Of a stretch of 64,000 nt of DNA, positions 36,429-48,352 are shown piece by piece. Within the stretch, counting starts at the first letter, position 1. Every line of letters starts with the position of its first letter. Under the pieces are notes generated by a model. It worked only from the letters and a program-made list of their open reading frames with translations. It searched no databases and was not told the DNA's origin. The translations under genes and the position numbers were made by a program. Source of the DNA: Otis tarda (lineage: Eukaryota > Chordata > Aves > Otidiformes > Otididae); contig CM048552.1 in assembly GCA_026413225.1 (NCBI GenBank), positions 202,753,553-202,817,552 on the forward strand, given 5' to 3'.

Positions 36429-37571
36429 TGTCATGGTTTTGTTTAGTGAGGGGGGGCCTAAGGTGGCAGCTTTTGTAGGAAACTGCTAGAAGTCGCTCCC
36501 CTTTGTTTAGTGGACTCGGCTGGGCCTAGGGCGGACCCGCTGCTGGCCAAGGCCGAGGCGATTGGTAGCAGAGTGTCCCGTGATAACGCCTCTGTGATAA
36601 CGTATTTAAGAAGGGGAAAACAGAAAAAAAAAAGAGAGAGGAGAGAAGATGTGAAGAAGCTGAGCAGGGGCAGAGGTGCAGAGGGGGAGGAGCAGGCCTC
36701 ACGGGCCTTGCAGGCCTCACCCTCTGGCCTCTCGCCAGGCAGCCGACTGGGCCCAACTCGGTCCGACCCAGCTGCAAGAAGTGGAGAGGAGATCAGAAGA
36801 GATTAAGATGTAAAAAAGATCCTGACAGACATCTACCAGCCTGTTGTGAGGATCGGCTGCAGGTGCCAAGGTCAGTGAAGAAGGAGGGGGAAGAGTAAAG
36901 CGGCTCCTGGCCAAGATTCCCCTGCAGCCTGTGGTCACAACCATGGTGGAGCAGGTTGTCCCCCTGCAGCCCATGGAGGTCCACGGAGGAGCAGAGATCC
37001 ACTTGGAGCCTGTGAAGGACCCCGTACTGGGGGAGGTGGAGGCCTGAAGGCGGCTGTGGCCCGTGGAGGGCCCACTGGGGCAGCTGTTCTGGAGAGACTG
37101 TACTCCGTGGAAGAGATGACCCACGCCGGAGCAGTTCCACGAAGGACCGTGGCGTATGGGAGGGACCCCACAACAGAGCAGGGGAGGAATGTGAGGAGTT
37201 CTTCCCCCGACCATGAAGCAGCAGCATGAAACAATGTATGATGAACTGACTGCAACCCCCATTCCCTCTTCCCCCCTGTGTTGCTCAGGAGGGGAAGGTA
37301 GTAGAGATAATGTTAAGTTTGGGAAGAGGGAGGGGTGGGGGAAGGTTATCTTGTTCTCTGTCTCATTATCCTGCTGTTTGTAGTAATAAATGAGTAGTTT
37401 TCCCCAAGTCGAGTCTGTTTTGCCTGTGACGGTAACTAAGGATTTCTCCCCGTCCTTATCTCAAACCTTGAGCCATTTTTCCTGATATTTCCTCTCCCTG
37501 TTCTCTTGGAGGGTGGGGGGAGTGAGAGAGAGACTGCGTAGTCTGGTCCTGATCGGGGCTGAACTACGACA
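36429..37571 (+). mobile_element. Solo LTR of an endogenous retrovirus, copy A
   Basis: 1143 bp bounded by TGTCATGG (36429-36436) and CTACGACA (37564-37571), the short inverted TG...CA ends of an LTR. U3 contains a TATA-like GTATTTAA (36602-36609). A GC- and CpG-rich middle carries imperfect repeats of a phrase like CCCATGGAGGTCCACGGAGG. The poly(A) signal AATAAA is at 37385-37390, followed by GTCGAGTCTGTTTTGCC. It matches the LTR at 42543-43688 closely (about 93% in the first 175 bp by eye, mostly C/T and G/A changes). The flanking 5-mers TTTGT and CATAT do not match, so no target-site duplication remains. No retroviral coding sequence adjoins it. The antisense frame at 36717-37262 is a chance product of the GC-rich section. 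Confidence 0.92.
37385..37390 (+). promoter_or_regulatory. LTR poly(A) signal AATAAA
   Basis: Hexamer in the R/U5 part of LTR copy A, with a GT-rich stretch about 25 bp downstream. The same hexamer occurs at the same relative place in copy B. Confidence 0.5.
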
Positions 37572-40500
37572 CATATGTTCTTTTGGGACTGCAATGTGAG
37601 ACTGTTAAAATACACGATGCTGCTCCATATTCATTGCTTTCCTAATAATAAACAGTGATGAATGACTGCAAATATCTATTGCAGAAGTGGATGCGAGATG
37701 GATATAATGAACGTACCAAGGGGGTATATTTTAAAGCCAGTATGTGATTGTAGTATGCACAAAACCAATTATGTAAGTAATGCCCACATCACTCATGCTC
37801 TGCTTTGCAAATCAGCACACATTTTAAAGTTCCCAGTAACGAGAACTTTGCTGATTGTAAAGCCAGGGAAGGGATTTCAAGCAGCACTTTTTGAAAAAAC
37901 AAAAGACCAACAAACATATTTTTATAGCTTTATTTCCTGCATTAGAAACTGATAGCCTTTATGAAATTATGGACAAATACAGTACAAAAAGCACACTTCC
38001 TAGAAATATACTAGTTCCGTGCTAGGGAGACCATCTGTAGCAGGAGATTAATCTTAAAATTCAGTCTCTCTCAGCTTAACTCTGAAGAGGCTAATACAGA
38101 CAGTGAGTGCTAAATGGAAGGAGTGAGTCAGAGTTTGACTACCAGACATAATCCAGTGGTTTACAGCAATCATGGTTTATACTGATCTGTTTTCCTTTGC
38201 TCTGAAGCCAGCCAGGGAAGCTAGTAAAGTCTGGCTTTAGCTTCCGAGCAGCCCACAGCCCACCTGCCCACGGCTTGGCAAGCTCCTCTCATCTCATACT
38301 CCTTGTCTACCTGGTCCTCTGCCTGTTTCCAAACACCTGCTTTTTTTTTGATGCAGTATACAAAGTAAATAATTAAAAAAATGATGTTACTTCAGAGTTG
38401 AGTCGTGATTCTAAAAAGCGTATTTCACTCACACATTAAATATTCAGAATGGCTTACAGAGTTTGTGCTCTCTCCAGTTGCATTGATTGTGATATTAATG
38501 TGACTCTTTGCAGCCTCATTCCTTGTGTTAACCTTGGAGAAAGCTCACCTGAAAGTGAGCAGTTTTGTGCAAGGTTACTGTGCTAAAATGCCTCAAGAAA
38601 AATTGCTGAGGAGTTGAAAGGGAGGTGGCAGGACTGCACACAACCAAGGAAGGAGGAGGGATGGCAGGTAGCCCAAAGCTTAGGTTGCAGGCGAGCCTCA
38701 GGCTCCAGTGCCACATTTCAGCAGAGAAGAGTACCAAGGTAGGACAACAAGTATTTTACTTTTATATGGCTGTGTTGTAAATGAACTTAAGACTTAGGTG
38801 ACTAAAGAGACTTAGATGACTAATGAACTATACATCTCATGGCTGCTGATATTCTCCAGGGTTTCCCTTGCCCCTTACAACACCCAAATGTGCTTTCTAG
38901 TATCCATCTGTTGCATCCTGTCTCTAGCAACTACAACTGATAAATATGCATTGATCTCAAAACTGCTCCCTGCCACACAACCTTAGTGTAGCAACATCAG
39001 TCAGCAACAGAGAGAGCTGGGTTACTGTACTGGAAAAGTCAGCATGCCCTGAGCACAGGGTGACCCACACTGTGGGACATTCAGACTCAGAAAATGCAGC
39101 ATCAAGGCATGATCATTTTTGCATTTAACAATAAGATAAAGAAAATGTCTCCAGCGCCTCTAAGACAGATGCATGGATGTCATCTCCAATAACAAAGGTT
39201 CTACCCACATCTTTCATTTTTAATTTCTTCATGGAGAAGGCAGAGGTAAGTACAGAGGAAAGTACAGTACTTTTGCTACAGTACCAAAAATTCTGATCCA
39301 TCATTGTGTACAGTTCAACATCCTAAAGCAGACATTCTCCTAAATCATTAATTTATTTCTGTGGACAGATACCATTATTTAAGGAAAGTGGAAGTCCTAC
39401 AAATACTGTGATGACACAACTTTTTTTTTGTCCTGTTAAACGTTTCTAAAATAAACAAAAAATCCACATACTATTTGAATCAGTACACACAGAAACTGTA
39501 TTCAGAAAAAAGATCATATCTTCTCTCTCCAAATATCTTCTTACTTGATGCAGTAAATTAATTAAATATTTTACATGACACCATTAAAAAAGAAAAGACT
39601 AATTTAACTGCAGAATTGTGTGCAAACTCAAAAAATACTTATATCATATCCATTTCATGTATACCAAATGGTTTAAAGAATGTCAACTGTAGCCATAACA
39701 ACACAGGAAAAAAGTCACAAATATTTTCGGGATTGAATGCAATTATGAAAAAATAATGAAATATCTTTATCCAAAAGACTACTTATGAACAGTATATTTA
39801 AATATTCTGTTAAAAAAACCCAGAAAATTAAATCTTTAAAAAATTAATTTTATTCTGCAGGAAGAAAATTTAATGAAGCCTATTTATCTACAACTCTTTG
39901 TGCTCAAAACCATGTATCCACAAATACAGAACCACCAGCTTCTTGCAGCATCCCTGCCGTATCGGTATGAGTTAAGAGAAAGCATATTCTGTGCTCAGTC
40001 TGTCACTGTACGGAGCGATTTGCTCACCAGATGTATTGAACAGAATGCAGAAAATCCACATTCTACCTAAATTTCTCCCAGTAAAGTGTTTGGAGTTTTT
40101 TTTTTCTCTGCTTAGATTTTTCACTAGATTTTTGTGAATATCAACATTGAATATTTTTTTAAATTTCCCTGGAGTTGGCTAATGAGTTCTGGTATTACTG
40201 GGATGGAATAGAAAGAATGTCCTCACAGATAAATGACACCATTGCATAAACCTTATCTCCGGTTGAAACTCTCTTAAGAATGCTATCAAGACTCAGCATT
40301 TATTTTGTCTTTCTATATATTATCATATTATAATACATTACTATCACACCTTTCCACACTATAATGAAGTTTGTTTGTGGTTCCCACCCTTCAATTACAT
40401 GTGGATAGAGAAACATGAGACTGTTTTTCTTCCCACCAGAGAGAAAACAAAGAGAAGAAAACAAGCACACTCTATCTGCACTAAGCCTGCTTATCATAAA

Positions 40501-42441
40501 CAGGAACGCATTGGGATAACAAAGAAAATAAATTACTCTGTTAAGTGAATCATTTAAGTGATATATATTCAGAGAAGCCATATGTGGAGGACTTCAAGAC
40601 TCAAAGTATTTCACCTGCCTTGGACAGACAGAGTAAGGACCAGCAGTATGCCTACACTGAATTGGTCACTTTTACCCTCCTCCTCTCTATTTTCACAACC
40701 CTGTTCCTCCGCATCCACTTTGATCCTTCCCTTTCCCCACCTTTAGCCCTTCCCCTTCCTATTGTTTTGTAAGTTGAATTGCCATTAACCAGATACAATC
40801 AGAATCCAGATGTTCTTATATGTCAGGTGGCCACACACCTTTTACCATCCACATATCTTTACAATATATATTTTTCAAAGAAATTCTTTGAAATTCTTTG
40901 AAATTCTTTGAAATTCTTTCAAAGAAAGAAACATCTTAATTATAGGATTATGACAACTGCTATTTAATAGCCTCAAAACAAGAGTCTGACTGTGCAGGAT
41001 TGTAATTTTATTTTCAAATTCACAATGAGCTACCATTCAAAATCATTGCATATATTGAAAAATGGGAGAAATACACTCAGTCTGGACTTTTCTTGTCAAT
41101 GAAAATTTTTTATTATTGATACATGGAGTCCTTTGTTGATCACACCAGTGAATATTCTCAAGGTTTCCTTGCTTTTACTCCTCTATTATTGTATCAGTTT
41201 ATTAACTGTAAAGAAGAACAACAATTTTATTTTCTTTTTTTCCTTCAGCTGTAAAGTACATAGTATAGTGGGGTCATGGTCCATGACTGCTACTGCCTCA
41301 CCAACAGAAATAACAAAAAAACGGCATTAAAGAACATACCTATGGAGAACAGTTGAACTTCCCTCTGCAGCCTTGGCTTTTGGCCGCTGATGCCTCTCTC
41401 TAGTAATTTGCTGCCCTAATTCATTGCATCACTTCAATTTCCTGTATTAAGGCCTCTCATGGTAGAGACCCTATCTTTCTCTATCTGGTGTAGGAGGGTT
41501 AAGCTCCACTAGGTCACTATGAAGCGAATAATAAAACCCAACAATTACAAAAATGTCATTTTCCTTTTTCTGTCAGGATTGTATGTCCCATCTTAGAAAA
41601 ATGTCATGGTTTCCACAGGCCACAGAGTTGTTATTGATACTGTCTGTATTGCACATAGATTCAGAGTTTAATGATTTTACAATGTTTTCTAGCAGAATGC
41701 AAAAAATATTAACCTTAATGGTGATATAAAAAAAAAACCAAAACAACAACTGAGTTTTCAACATGCAACAGAATTGATTTTCTAGGTAATGATAGCATTT
41801 CATCATCTGTACAAAATGTTCATAGTGTAATAAAAAACCCAACAGAACCAGAATACTTCATTCCAAGTTCTATAAGGCAAATTCCTTACTTTTCTTACTT
41901 GCATTAAAGTTGAGTCATTCTGAAGAACAAGCAAAGCCTGAGGAGTATCGATCTCCCCAGCTCTTTTAGTGACATGCCCTCAATGCTTATGCCTCATTCC
42001 TCACCAGACAAAGTCTTTGAGGGTTTCCAAGGACAGCTCTAAAGACAGCTTGTTGCAATATTCTAGCCCAAAGGCAGAGAGCACTATGGGCAAGTTTGCG
42101 TCCATTATAATCTTTGAACATTTCAGAAATTAAAATGGCTATACAAATGTGATGTCTGAACTTTTTCACTTTGAGGCATTACTAGTCTACCCTTTGATGT
42201 TACTGAACTTTACCAGAGACATCATCTCTAAGTGAAACCAGGGAAAAATTGTCTGTATTCTTAAACAGAGTTTGATGCAGAGAATATCTTTCATTTTTGT
42301 AGCAATTTTAGAGGTGCAAAAGAGGAAAGGCAACCGAAATCAAGAGGGAAAATGGGAAGAATAAGACAAGGAAATCTATTTGATGCTATTGCAAGTCATA
42401 CACAATTCTGAAAATGAAATCTATTCAGAAGGTGCTCTAAT
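37572..42441. other. Unique DNA between the two similar LTRs
   Basis: About 4.9 kb of AT-rich DNA. There is no primer-binding site directly after copy A, no polypurine tract before copy B, and no gag, pol or env motif in any frame. The two LTRs therefore do not bracket a provirus. The 40874-40926 array is listed separately. The frames at 37662-37952, 38528-38737, 40300-40581 and 41573-41842 show no recognisable domain. Confidence 0.6.
40871..40930. repeat. 10-bp tandem repeat forming five TTC-N3-GAA motifs
   Basis: The decamer AAATTCTTTG is repeated exactly at 40881-40910, with a fourth copy (40911-40920) ending in C. Together with flanking bases it creates five perfect TTCNNNGAA motifs at 40874-40882, 40884-40892, 40894-40902, 40904-40912 and 40918-40926. 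TTC-N3-GAA is the GAS consensus bound by STAT factors, and the first four motifs are spaced one DNA helical turn apart. Whether this has any function cannot be told from sequence alone. Confidence 0.85.
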
Positions 42442-42478
42442 CCTTCCAACCCTAACTAATCCATGATTCTATGATTCT
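42442..42478 (+). mobile_element. CR1 LINE, extreme 3' tail only
   Basis: About 37 bp, including TCCTTCCAACCCTAACTAAT, then two ATTCTATG-type units and TTCTTT. Like the scrap at 7788-7832, only the last bases of CR1 remain. It lies about 65 bp upstream of LTR copy B and predates or is independent of it. Confidence 0.75.
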
Positions 42479-42542
42479 TTTTACTTTCTGAAGTTGTTTT
42501 AGGGTTGTCATGGCACTAGATTACAAATTAAGTGAAAGGAGT

Positions 42543-43688
42543 TGTCGTGGTTTTGTTAGTGAGGGGGGGCCTAAGGTGGTAGCTTCTGCAGGAAACTGCT
42601 AGAAGTCGCTCCCCTTTGTTCAGTGGACTTGGCCAGGCCTAGGGCGGACCTGCTGCTGGCCAAGGTCGAGCCGATTGGTAGCAGAATGTCCCGTGATAAC
42701 GCCTCTGCGATAACGTATTTAAGAAGGGGAAAACAGAGAAAAAAAGAGAGAAGAGAAGATGTGAAGAAGCTGAGCGGGGGCGGAGGCACAGAGGGGGAGG
42801 CGCAGGTCTCATGGGCCTTGCAGGCCTCACCCTCTGGCCTCTTGCCAGGCAGCCGACTGGGCCCGACTCGGCCCGGCCCGGCTGCAAGAAGTGGAGAGGA
42901 GATGAGAAGTGAATAAGATGTAAAAAGATCCTGATAGACATCTACCAGCCTGTTGTGAGTGAGGAACGGCTGCAGACGCCAAGGTCAGTTCAGAAAGGAG
43001 GGGGAGGAGTAATGCGGCTCCTGGCCAAGATTCCTCTGCAGCCTGTGGTGACAACCATGGTGGAGCAGGTTGTCCCCCTGCAGCCCATGGAGGTCCACGG
43101 AGGAGCAGAGATCCACTTGGAGCCCGTGAAGGACCCCGTACCGGGGGAGGTGGAGGCCTGAAGGCGGCTGTGGCCCGTGGAGGGCCCGCTGGGACAGCCG
43201 TTCTGGAGAGACTGTACTCCGTGGAAGAGATGACCCACGCCGGAGCAGTTCCACGAAGGACTGTGGCCCGTGGGAGGGACCCCACGATGGAGCAGGGGAG
43301 GAATGTGAGGAGTTCTTCCCCCGACCATGAAGCAGCGGCATGAAACAACGTATGATGAACTGACTGCAACCCCCATTCCCTCTTCCCCCTGTGCCGCTCG
43401 GGGTGGGGGAAGGTAGTAGAGATGGTGTTAAGCTTGGGAAGAGGGAGGGGTGGATGGAGGTTATCTTGTTCTCTGTCTCATTATCCTGCTGTTTGTAGTA
43501 ATAAATGAATAGTTTTCCCCAAGTCGAGTCTGTTTTGCCCGTGACGGTAACTTTAAGGATTTCTCCCTGTCCTTATCTCAAACCTCGAGCCGTTTTTCCT
43601 TATATTTTCTCTCCCTGTTCTCTCGGAGGGTGGGGGGAGTGAGAGAGAGACTGCGTAGTCTGGTCCTGATCAGGGCTGAACTACGACA
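42543..43688 (+). mobile_element. Solo LTR of an endogenous retrovirus, copy B
   Basis: 1146 bp from TGTCGTGG (42543) to CTACGACA (43681-43688). An exact 5-bp target-site duplication, GGAGT, lies at 42538-42542 and 43689-43693. That identifies a complete solo LTR formed by recombination between the two LTRs of one provirus. A 5-bp duplication fits ERVL-type or some gamma-type integrases. TATA-like GTATTTAA is at 42715-42722 and AATAAA at 43500-43505. It keeps more CpG than its surroundings and has the same internal GC-rich imperfect repeats as copy A. A small indel separates the two near GTGAGTGAGG (about 42955). No viral genes are present. Frames at 42623-42916, 42827-43369 and 42990-43376 are by-products of the composition. 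Confidence 0.95.
43500..43505 (+). promoter_or_regulatory. LTR poly(A) signal AATAAA
   Basis: Same relative position as in copy A, followed by CCCCAAGTCGAGTCTG. Confidence 0.5.
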
Positions 43689-43913
43689 GGAGTTTACAGA
43701 AAGTTATTTATCATCAATTATTTATACAGTCAGATATACATTCATTGTTTAATAACAGTACTAATTTTTTCTTTCTTTCTAACTTTAAGTTTTTTTAAAT
43801 AATTCAGATCATTGGGTGTTCATAGATGGGGGATGTTCATTTGGGGAATGAAATGTCTAACAACCAAAACCACTCAAAAATATTTTTCTTTAAGCATTTA
43901 CGAGATTTTTGAG

Positions 43914-43955
43914 GAAAACAAATAAACAAACAAACAAATAAGCAAATAAATAAAA
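43914..43955. repeat. Compound (AAAC)n/(AAAT)n microsatellite
   Basis: Alternating AAAC and AAAT units with a single G interruption, about 225 bp downstream of LTR copy B. Confidence 0.85.
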
Positions 43956-46900
43956 CTCCTCTGTCCCCAGGTCCAGTTGAATATGTCCAAATTAAAGAAA
44001 TCCAAATAAAATAAAGTAAAATAGAAATTCAAAACAAAATCAAAGTCAACTCAAAGTATTATTTACTATTTACTTAGTTTTTACAGAACTAAAAACTAGA
44101 AACAAATTAAGTAATTAAAAATAATAAAATAGCATAGGAATTAATGAGATATTAAAATTGGAAAATGAAAATATCTTTCTGAAAATATTGAAAATTAATT
44201 TTTAGGTAATTGTAAACATATTCAGCCTTTTTGGTAGATCTTTATTGACATCAATCCTTTCTAATAAAGTAAAAATAATCCTGAGTGTTCCACTTAGACA
44301 TTATGCTACATAGAGAAACAATTATGCAATTGAAATTGTTCATTTGTAACATACTACATTTCAGTTGTCCTGTCTTTCAGCATAGCAGCCTGCTCACAGG
44401 GAAAGTGATGCAAACACCATTGTACATCATCTAATTATCATCAGATTGTGTTCAAGTGTTATACCTACAGAACCTCTCAGGGACATACTTGTTAACCTGG
44501 ATTTTCACATATCCAGCTTAAGAAACACGTTTAGGAAAAGAATATGAATTAGAACAAGAAGAAAAAGACAAACCACCAAACCCATCAATGATAGATTTCA
44601 CACACACGCTGAAAGGTGTGTGAGAGAAAGTTATTTCTGGCTATCTTACTGCAAGGAAAACATAACTCAGAAACAATTGTAACAAAATTTCTTTTCCCAT
44701 TTCTTTACTTTATAGTCCATTGAGAGTTAACACGAATTTAGCATATGATTGTGAATAGGTTCTGCCATTTATATTATGTACAAAAACTTGTGTCTTCCTT
44801 TACACATTGTAAAGCAGCAATTACAAGTAACAGCGACATATAGGAGAACAATCAACTCAGTTTTTTGAGGACTCCGAGGATTTTATTTTTTTTTCTCCCT
44901 GAATAGTTTGCAAACTCAGAGAATGCTGAGATACTGTGAAAAATCAATGTAACACAGTTTCTTTGTGTGGACTCTCTGTCTGATAGTGGAAAAAAACAAC
45001 TCTCATAAGATACTGGTTGCAAAAGATTAACTGGATAATTCTGCAGTTTTAAACAGTTTGGTTAACCATCAAATACTTAATCAAATGCAACTCTGAACCT
45101 AAATAAAATCCACCTTTCTGAGATTTCTGCAGTGTTCAAAATATACCCTAACACAAATTAAATGTAGCATTGAACTGAATTTTTTCTTAATGTGTGTTAT
45201 CTGTGACTGGTTTACAGACTAGTTATCCGTGACTGTCCAAGACTGGTTTTACAGTATTTGAAAGTATTATGAAATATTTGTAACTATAAGGATTCTTATT
45301 TTATAAAAATAATTGTCACAAAGTGACAAACCTGCTATGTGTCTTTTCTCATGGTTTTCATATTTCCCTACCATAACTGGCTGCAAGCTTTTCCTCACCT
45401 GCTAAATTGTCAAGTGACAGCTTTGCTTAGAGCTCTGTTGAAATTAAAAATAATCAGTTGAACTTGATACACTAGGGGTCAAACAGCATTATAACAACAA
45501 TTTCTGAAATTAAACTGTAGTTTGATTTCAAAAGTAATCAGACCTTTGGGCTGGATTAATGAATGGCATTGTTCTTATAAATGTGATTTTATTATTTAAG
45601 AAATCATAAAGGAATAGCTAAATGAAACCCTGCATCACGTGTGGCAAAAAGTCATTTCAGCTTCTAATTATAATCTCTTTAAATTCCTAGGGGCAAAAAG
45701 TAGTTTGTGATTTATATTTTCTTGCATTTTAATACCATTGAGGAACATTCCACTTCCACAAACTTCTTTTTAGATACTGTTTCTGATCTTTCAGATGTTT
45801 CCAGGGGAAAATTATTTTAATTCAATGAAGGATGGCTTTGTTTAGTTATTATTATTACTAAATTTATCCTTCTGAAATACTTTAGATTTCATGAGCTTTT
45901 TTTAAAAGGGTTAGAGAAAGTTGCTATTGAATTGGGCACGTAATTCAAAAAGGCTTTATGACCACAGCCAGAAAATAAGTAGTAAAGGTTAAGGAAATTC
46001 CAGAGCAGATCTGCCAAACTTACTTGGGCTCTTATAGGATGATTATTCAGTGATATATGGCTATTTAAAAGTATATGAAGATCTGTACCATGTCTTTGGA
46101 AATATTATTTAATCTATGTCAGCAATAGAGATAGCCAAAATGCTAAAATACTTAGCAAAATATTCAAGCAAATAAATTGGTGGGGTTTTTTTCTTTTTTG
46201 AGAATCTCTTTTAGCTAAAATGGCATTTTTCATTAAAATATAATCGATTACAAACATTTTGACAACATATTGATCTTTTTCACAAGCAGGTGATTATACT
46301 ATGTTCTTGTATGACTGCCACAGAGATATTTTTCTGCAGACGTTTGCAAAAGCTCCACAGAAACAGTTCTGGCTGCTTCCTATAAAAGGAAAGGGAAGCT
46401 AGAATTTAAACAATTTAAACAAAGAAGCAGTCATGGATGTGCAGACATTTTTCTTTTCATGGAGGAATATTATCACACCAGGCAACAGGCAAATTATATA
46501 TCCATAAACTTCAAGTTAAGAAAGACTGGTAAGGATAAAAATCAGTAATTAAAGCGTAAGACTGGCAAGATCTTGGAACACTGCTTTTCTCAGCTTACTT
46601 CCTTAGACATTCTCACCAATGCATAACTAGTCAATTCTTGCAGATATTGATACTGCCACCTGGGTAACAAAACCAAAAATTAAAGTGAAATCTTTCCATG
46701 AGCATCACAGATCAAATTCGTTGAGATCACTCTCACCACTTTTGCTGAGGTGAAATATATATAATTTAGCCTCTATACCTATCCAGTTTTATCTAACAAT
46801 TCTTCTTCTAGCATTTAGAAAACGCTTTTTATCTCCCCTATTCTTTATACAGTTCTATAAAGTATTTGGTCCATTATAATTTATGAATAAATTAATCATT

Positions 46901-48320
46901 AACTGTTTTGTAGACCTTCTGAGCTAAACTTCCACTCTGTTGACTGGAATTTACAGTGATCTTGTGTGATTCTTTGCAGTCCTAAGTTCTATGATTTAAG
47001 TCTTCCTAGTTTAAAATCAAATACTGTCCTCATACTTAGAGGTGAAATAGGATAGACTGGCCTAAATCCATCAGAACAAAACCAGGAAAAGTGATAGATA
47101 ATGCTGAAGTGCAAAGAGAATGTTGCTGATGGGATCATATTAAAATAACAGTATTTACTAATGGAATTTCAGCTCGTGTCTTGCTCATATCAAACTCATC
47201 ACAACTTTGAGGCTAGAAAATCTGCAAAATAGCCTTTAGTTTCTTCCTGTTTCCCAGTCATTCTATAAAGACAGGCAGCGCACAAACAGTTATCATCATA
47301 TCTTGCGCTCGTCATTGCCTCTTCAGCTAATATCTTTCAGCTTATGTCCAAATGAAGGAACAATTCAATATTCTGCAGGGGAAAAAAAAGCCAAAACAAA
47401 GCATAATAAAACCCCCACACACTGTTATGATATACTTGTTCTCTCTTTTCCCACTTAAATACAAGGTTATGACAGAAAAGGGCTTCATAAGCCTTTCATC
47501 TCTGTATAAATGGATGCTTAAATATCTTTTCCGATTTATTCCTAAATACTCCACTCCTAACTTCAGGGATCCTTTGATGTTTGGCAATCCAAGTGTTGTC
47601 TACATTCAAGGAGCTAAACTCAGCTTCCACTTCCTGGATTTCCTGTGAGCATCTAAGTCAAGGCAGTCTCAACAATAAAAAGACTTGAAGCGGTATCCTC
47701 AGTGCTGCAAGACTCTACTAATGCCAACTTCCTTACTCGCACTCAGCAAAACTCTTTGTTTCATTGTCAACTCTGCCAAAATAGTTGAACACACTCAAAA
47801 TACTTGCCTACTAAGAAAGATGCACAGCAATCAGATCATTAACCCTTTGCTACTCTATATTTAACTCTCCTCAAAATGCTGCAAAAGAATAAGCTTCCAG
47901 AACACGTTATAATTCAAAGTAAAGTTGGTACCAAAAGGCAGAAGAACATCATGTTTCCTTTCATCCTGGCTCTAAGCTCAGCCAGAACAAACTCAGCCCT
48001 CTCCTGCATATCACTCATGTATCATCACACTGTGCAGCAAAGAGTTTCAGTCTCAGCATGAACAATCTCCACCCTAATTTTGTCAATAAAAACAATCCTG
48101 TCATTAACTGCAAAACAGAGTTTAATGTGTAGGCCTGTATTTTAACAATGGTTTGCAGGAAGTTCTGGACAACTGCTCAGCAGAGGACATTTTGCTTGGT
48201 ATCACCTATGAAACCATCTTGACAATTCTTACTTGCTTTACATCTAAAGTTTACTTTGGTAAGATTGTTTTACAGGTGCACTTGAAGTTTTCCATGAAAT
48301 AAGTAGGATTGCATTTAATC

Positions 48321-48352
48321 CTAATTAATTAATTAAATTAATTTAATTTAAT
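48321..48352. repeat. AATT-rich low-complexity run
   Basis: AATT and TTAATT units about 30 bp long. Confidence 0.8.

Noticed and set aside
36717..37262. 181-codon antisense frame in LTR copy A, with a 180-codon antisense frame in copy B (42827-43369)
   Set aside because: The long frames in the two copies are not in the same register. The frame opening MQSVHHTLF is cut short in copy A, and the one opening MGVAVSSSY is shorter in copy B. They are rich in P, S and G from the GC-rich internal repeats, so composition explains them.
40874..40926. Heat-shock element array
   Set aside because: GAA and TTC are spaced 1 and 3 bases apart alternately instead of 2 and 2, so they do not match the nGAAnnTTCn consensus. 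The TTC-N3-GAA reading fits better.
36429..43688. A full provirus bounded by LTR copies A and B
   Set aside because: The outer flanks do not match. There is no primer-binding site after copy A or polypurine tract before copy B, and the interval contains no gag, pol or env motifs. Copy B has its own exact target-site duplication.
43914..43955. CRISPR-like or satellite array
   Set aside because: It is only a simple AAAC/AAAT microsatellite with no spacers or unit structure.
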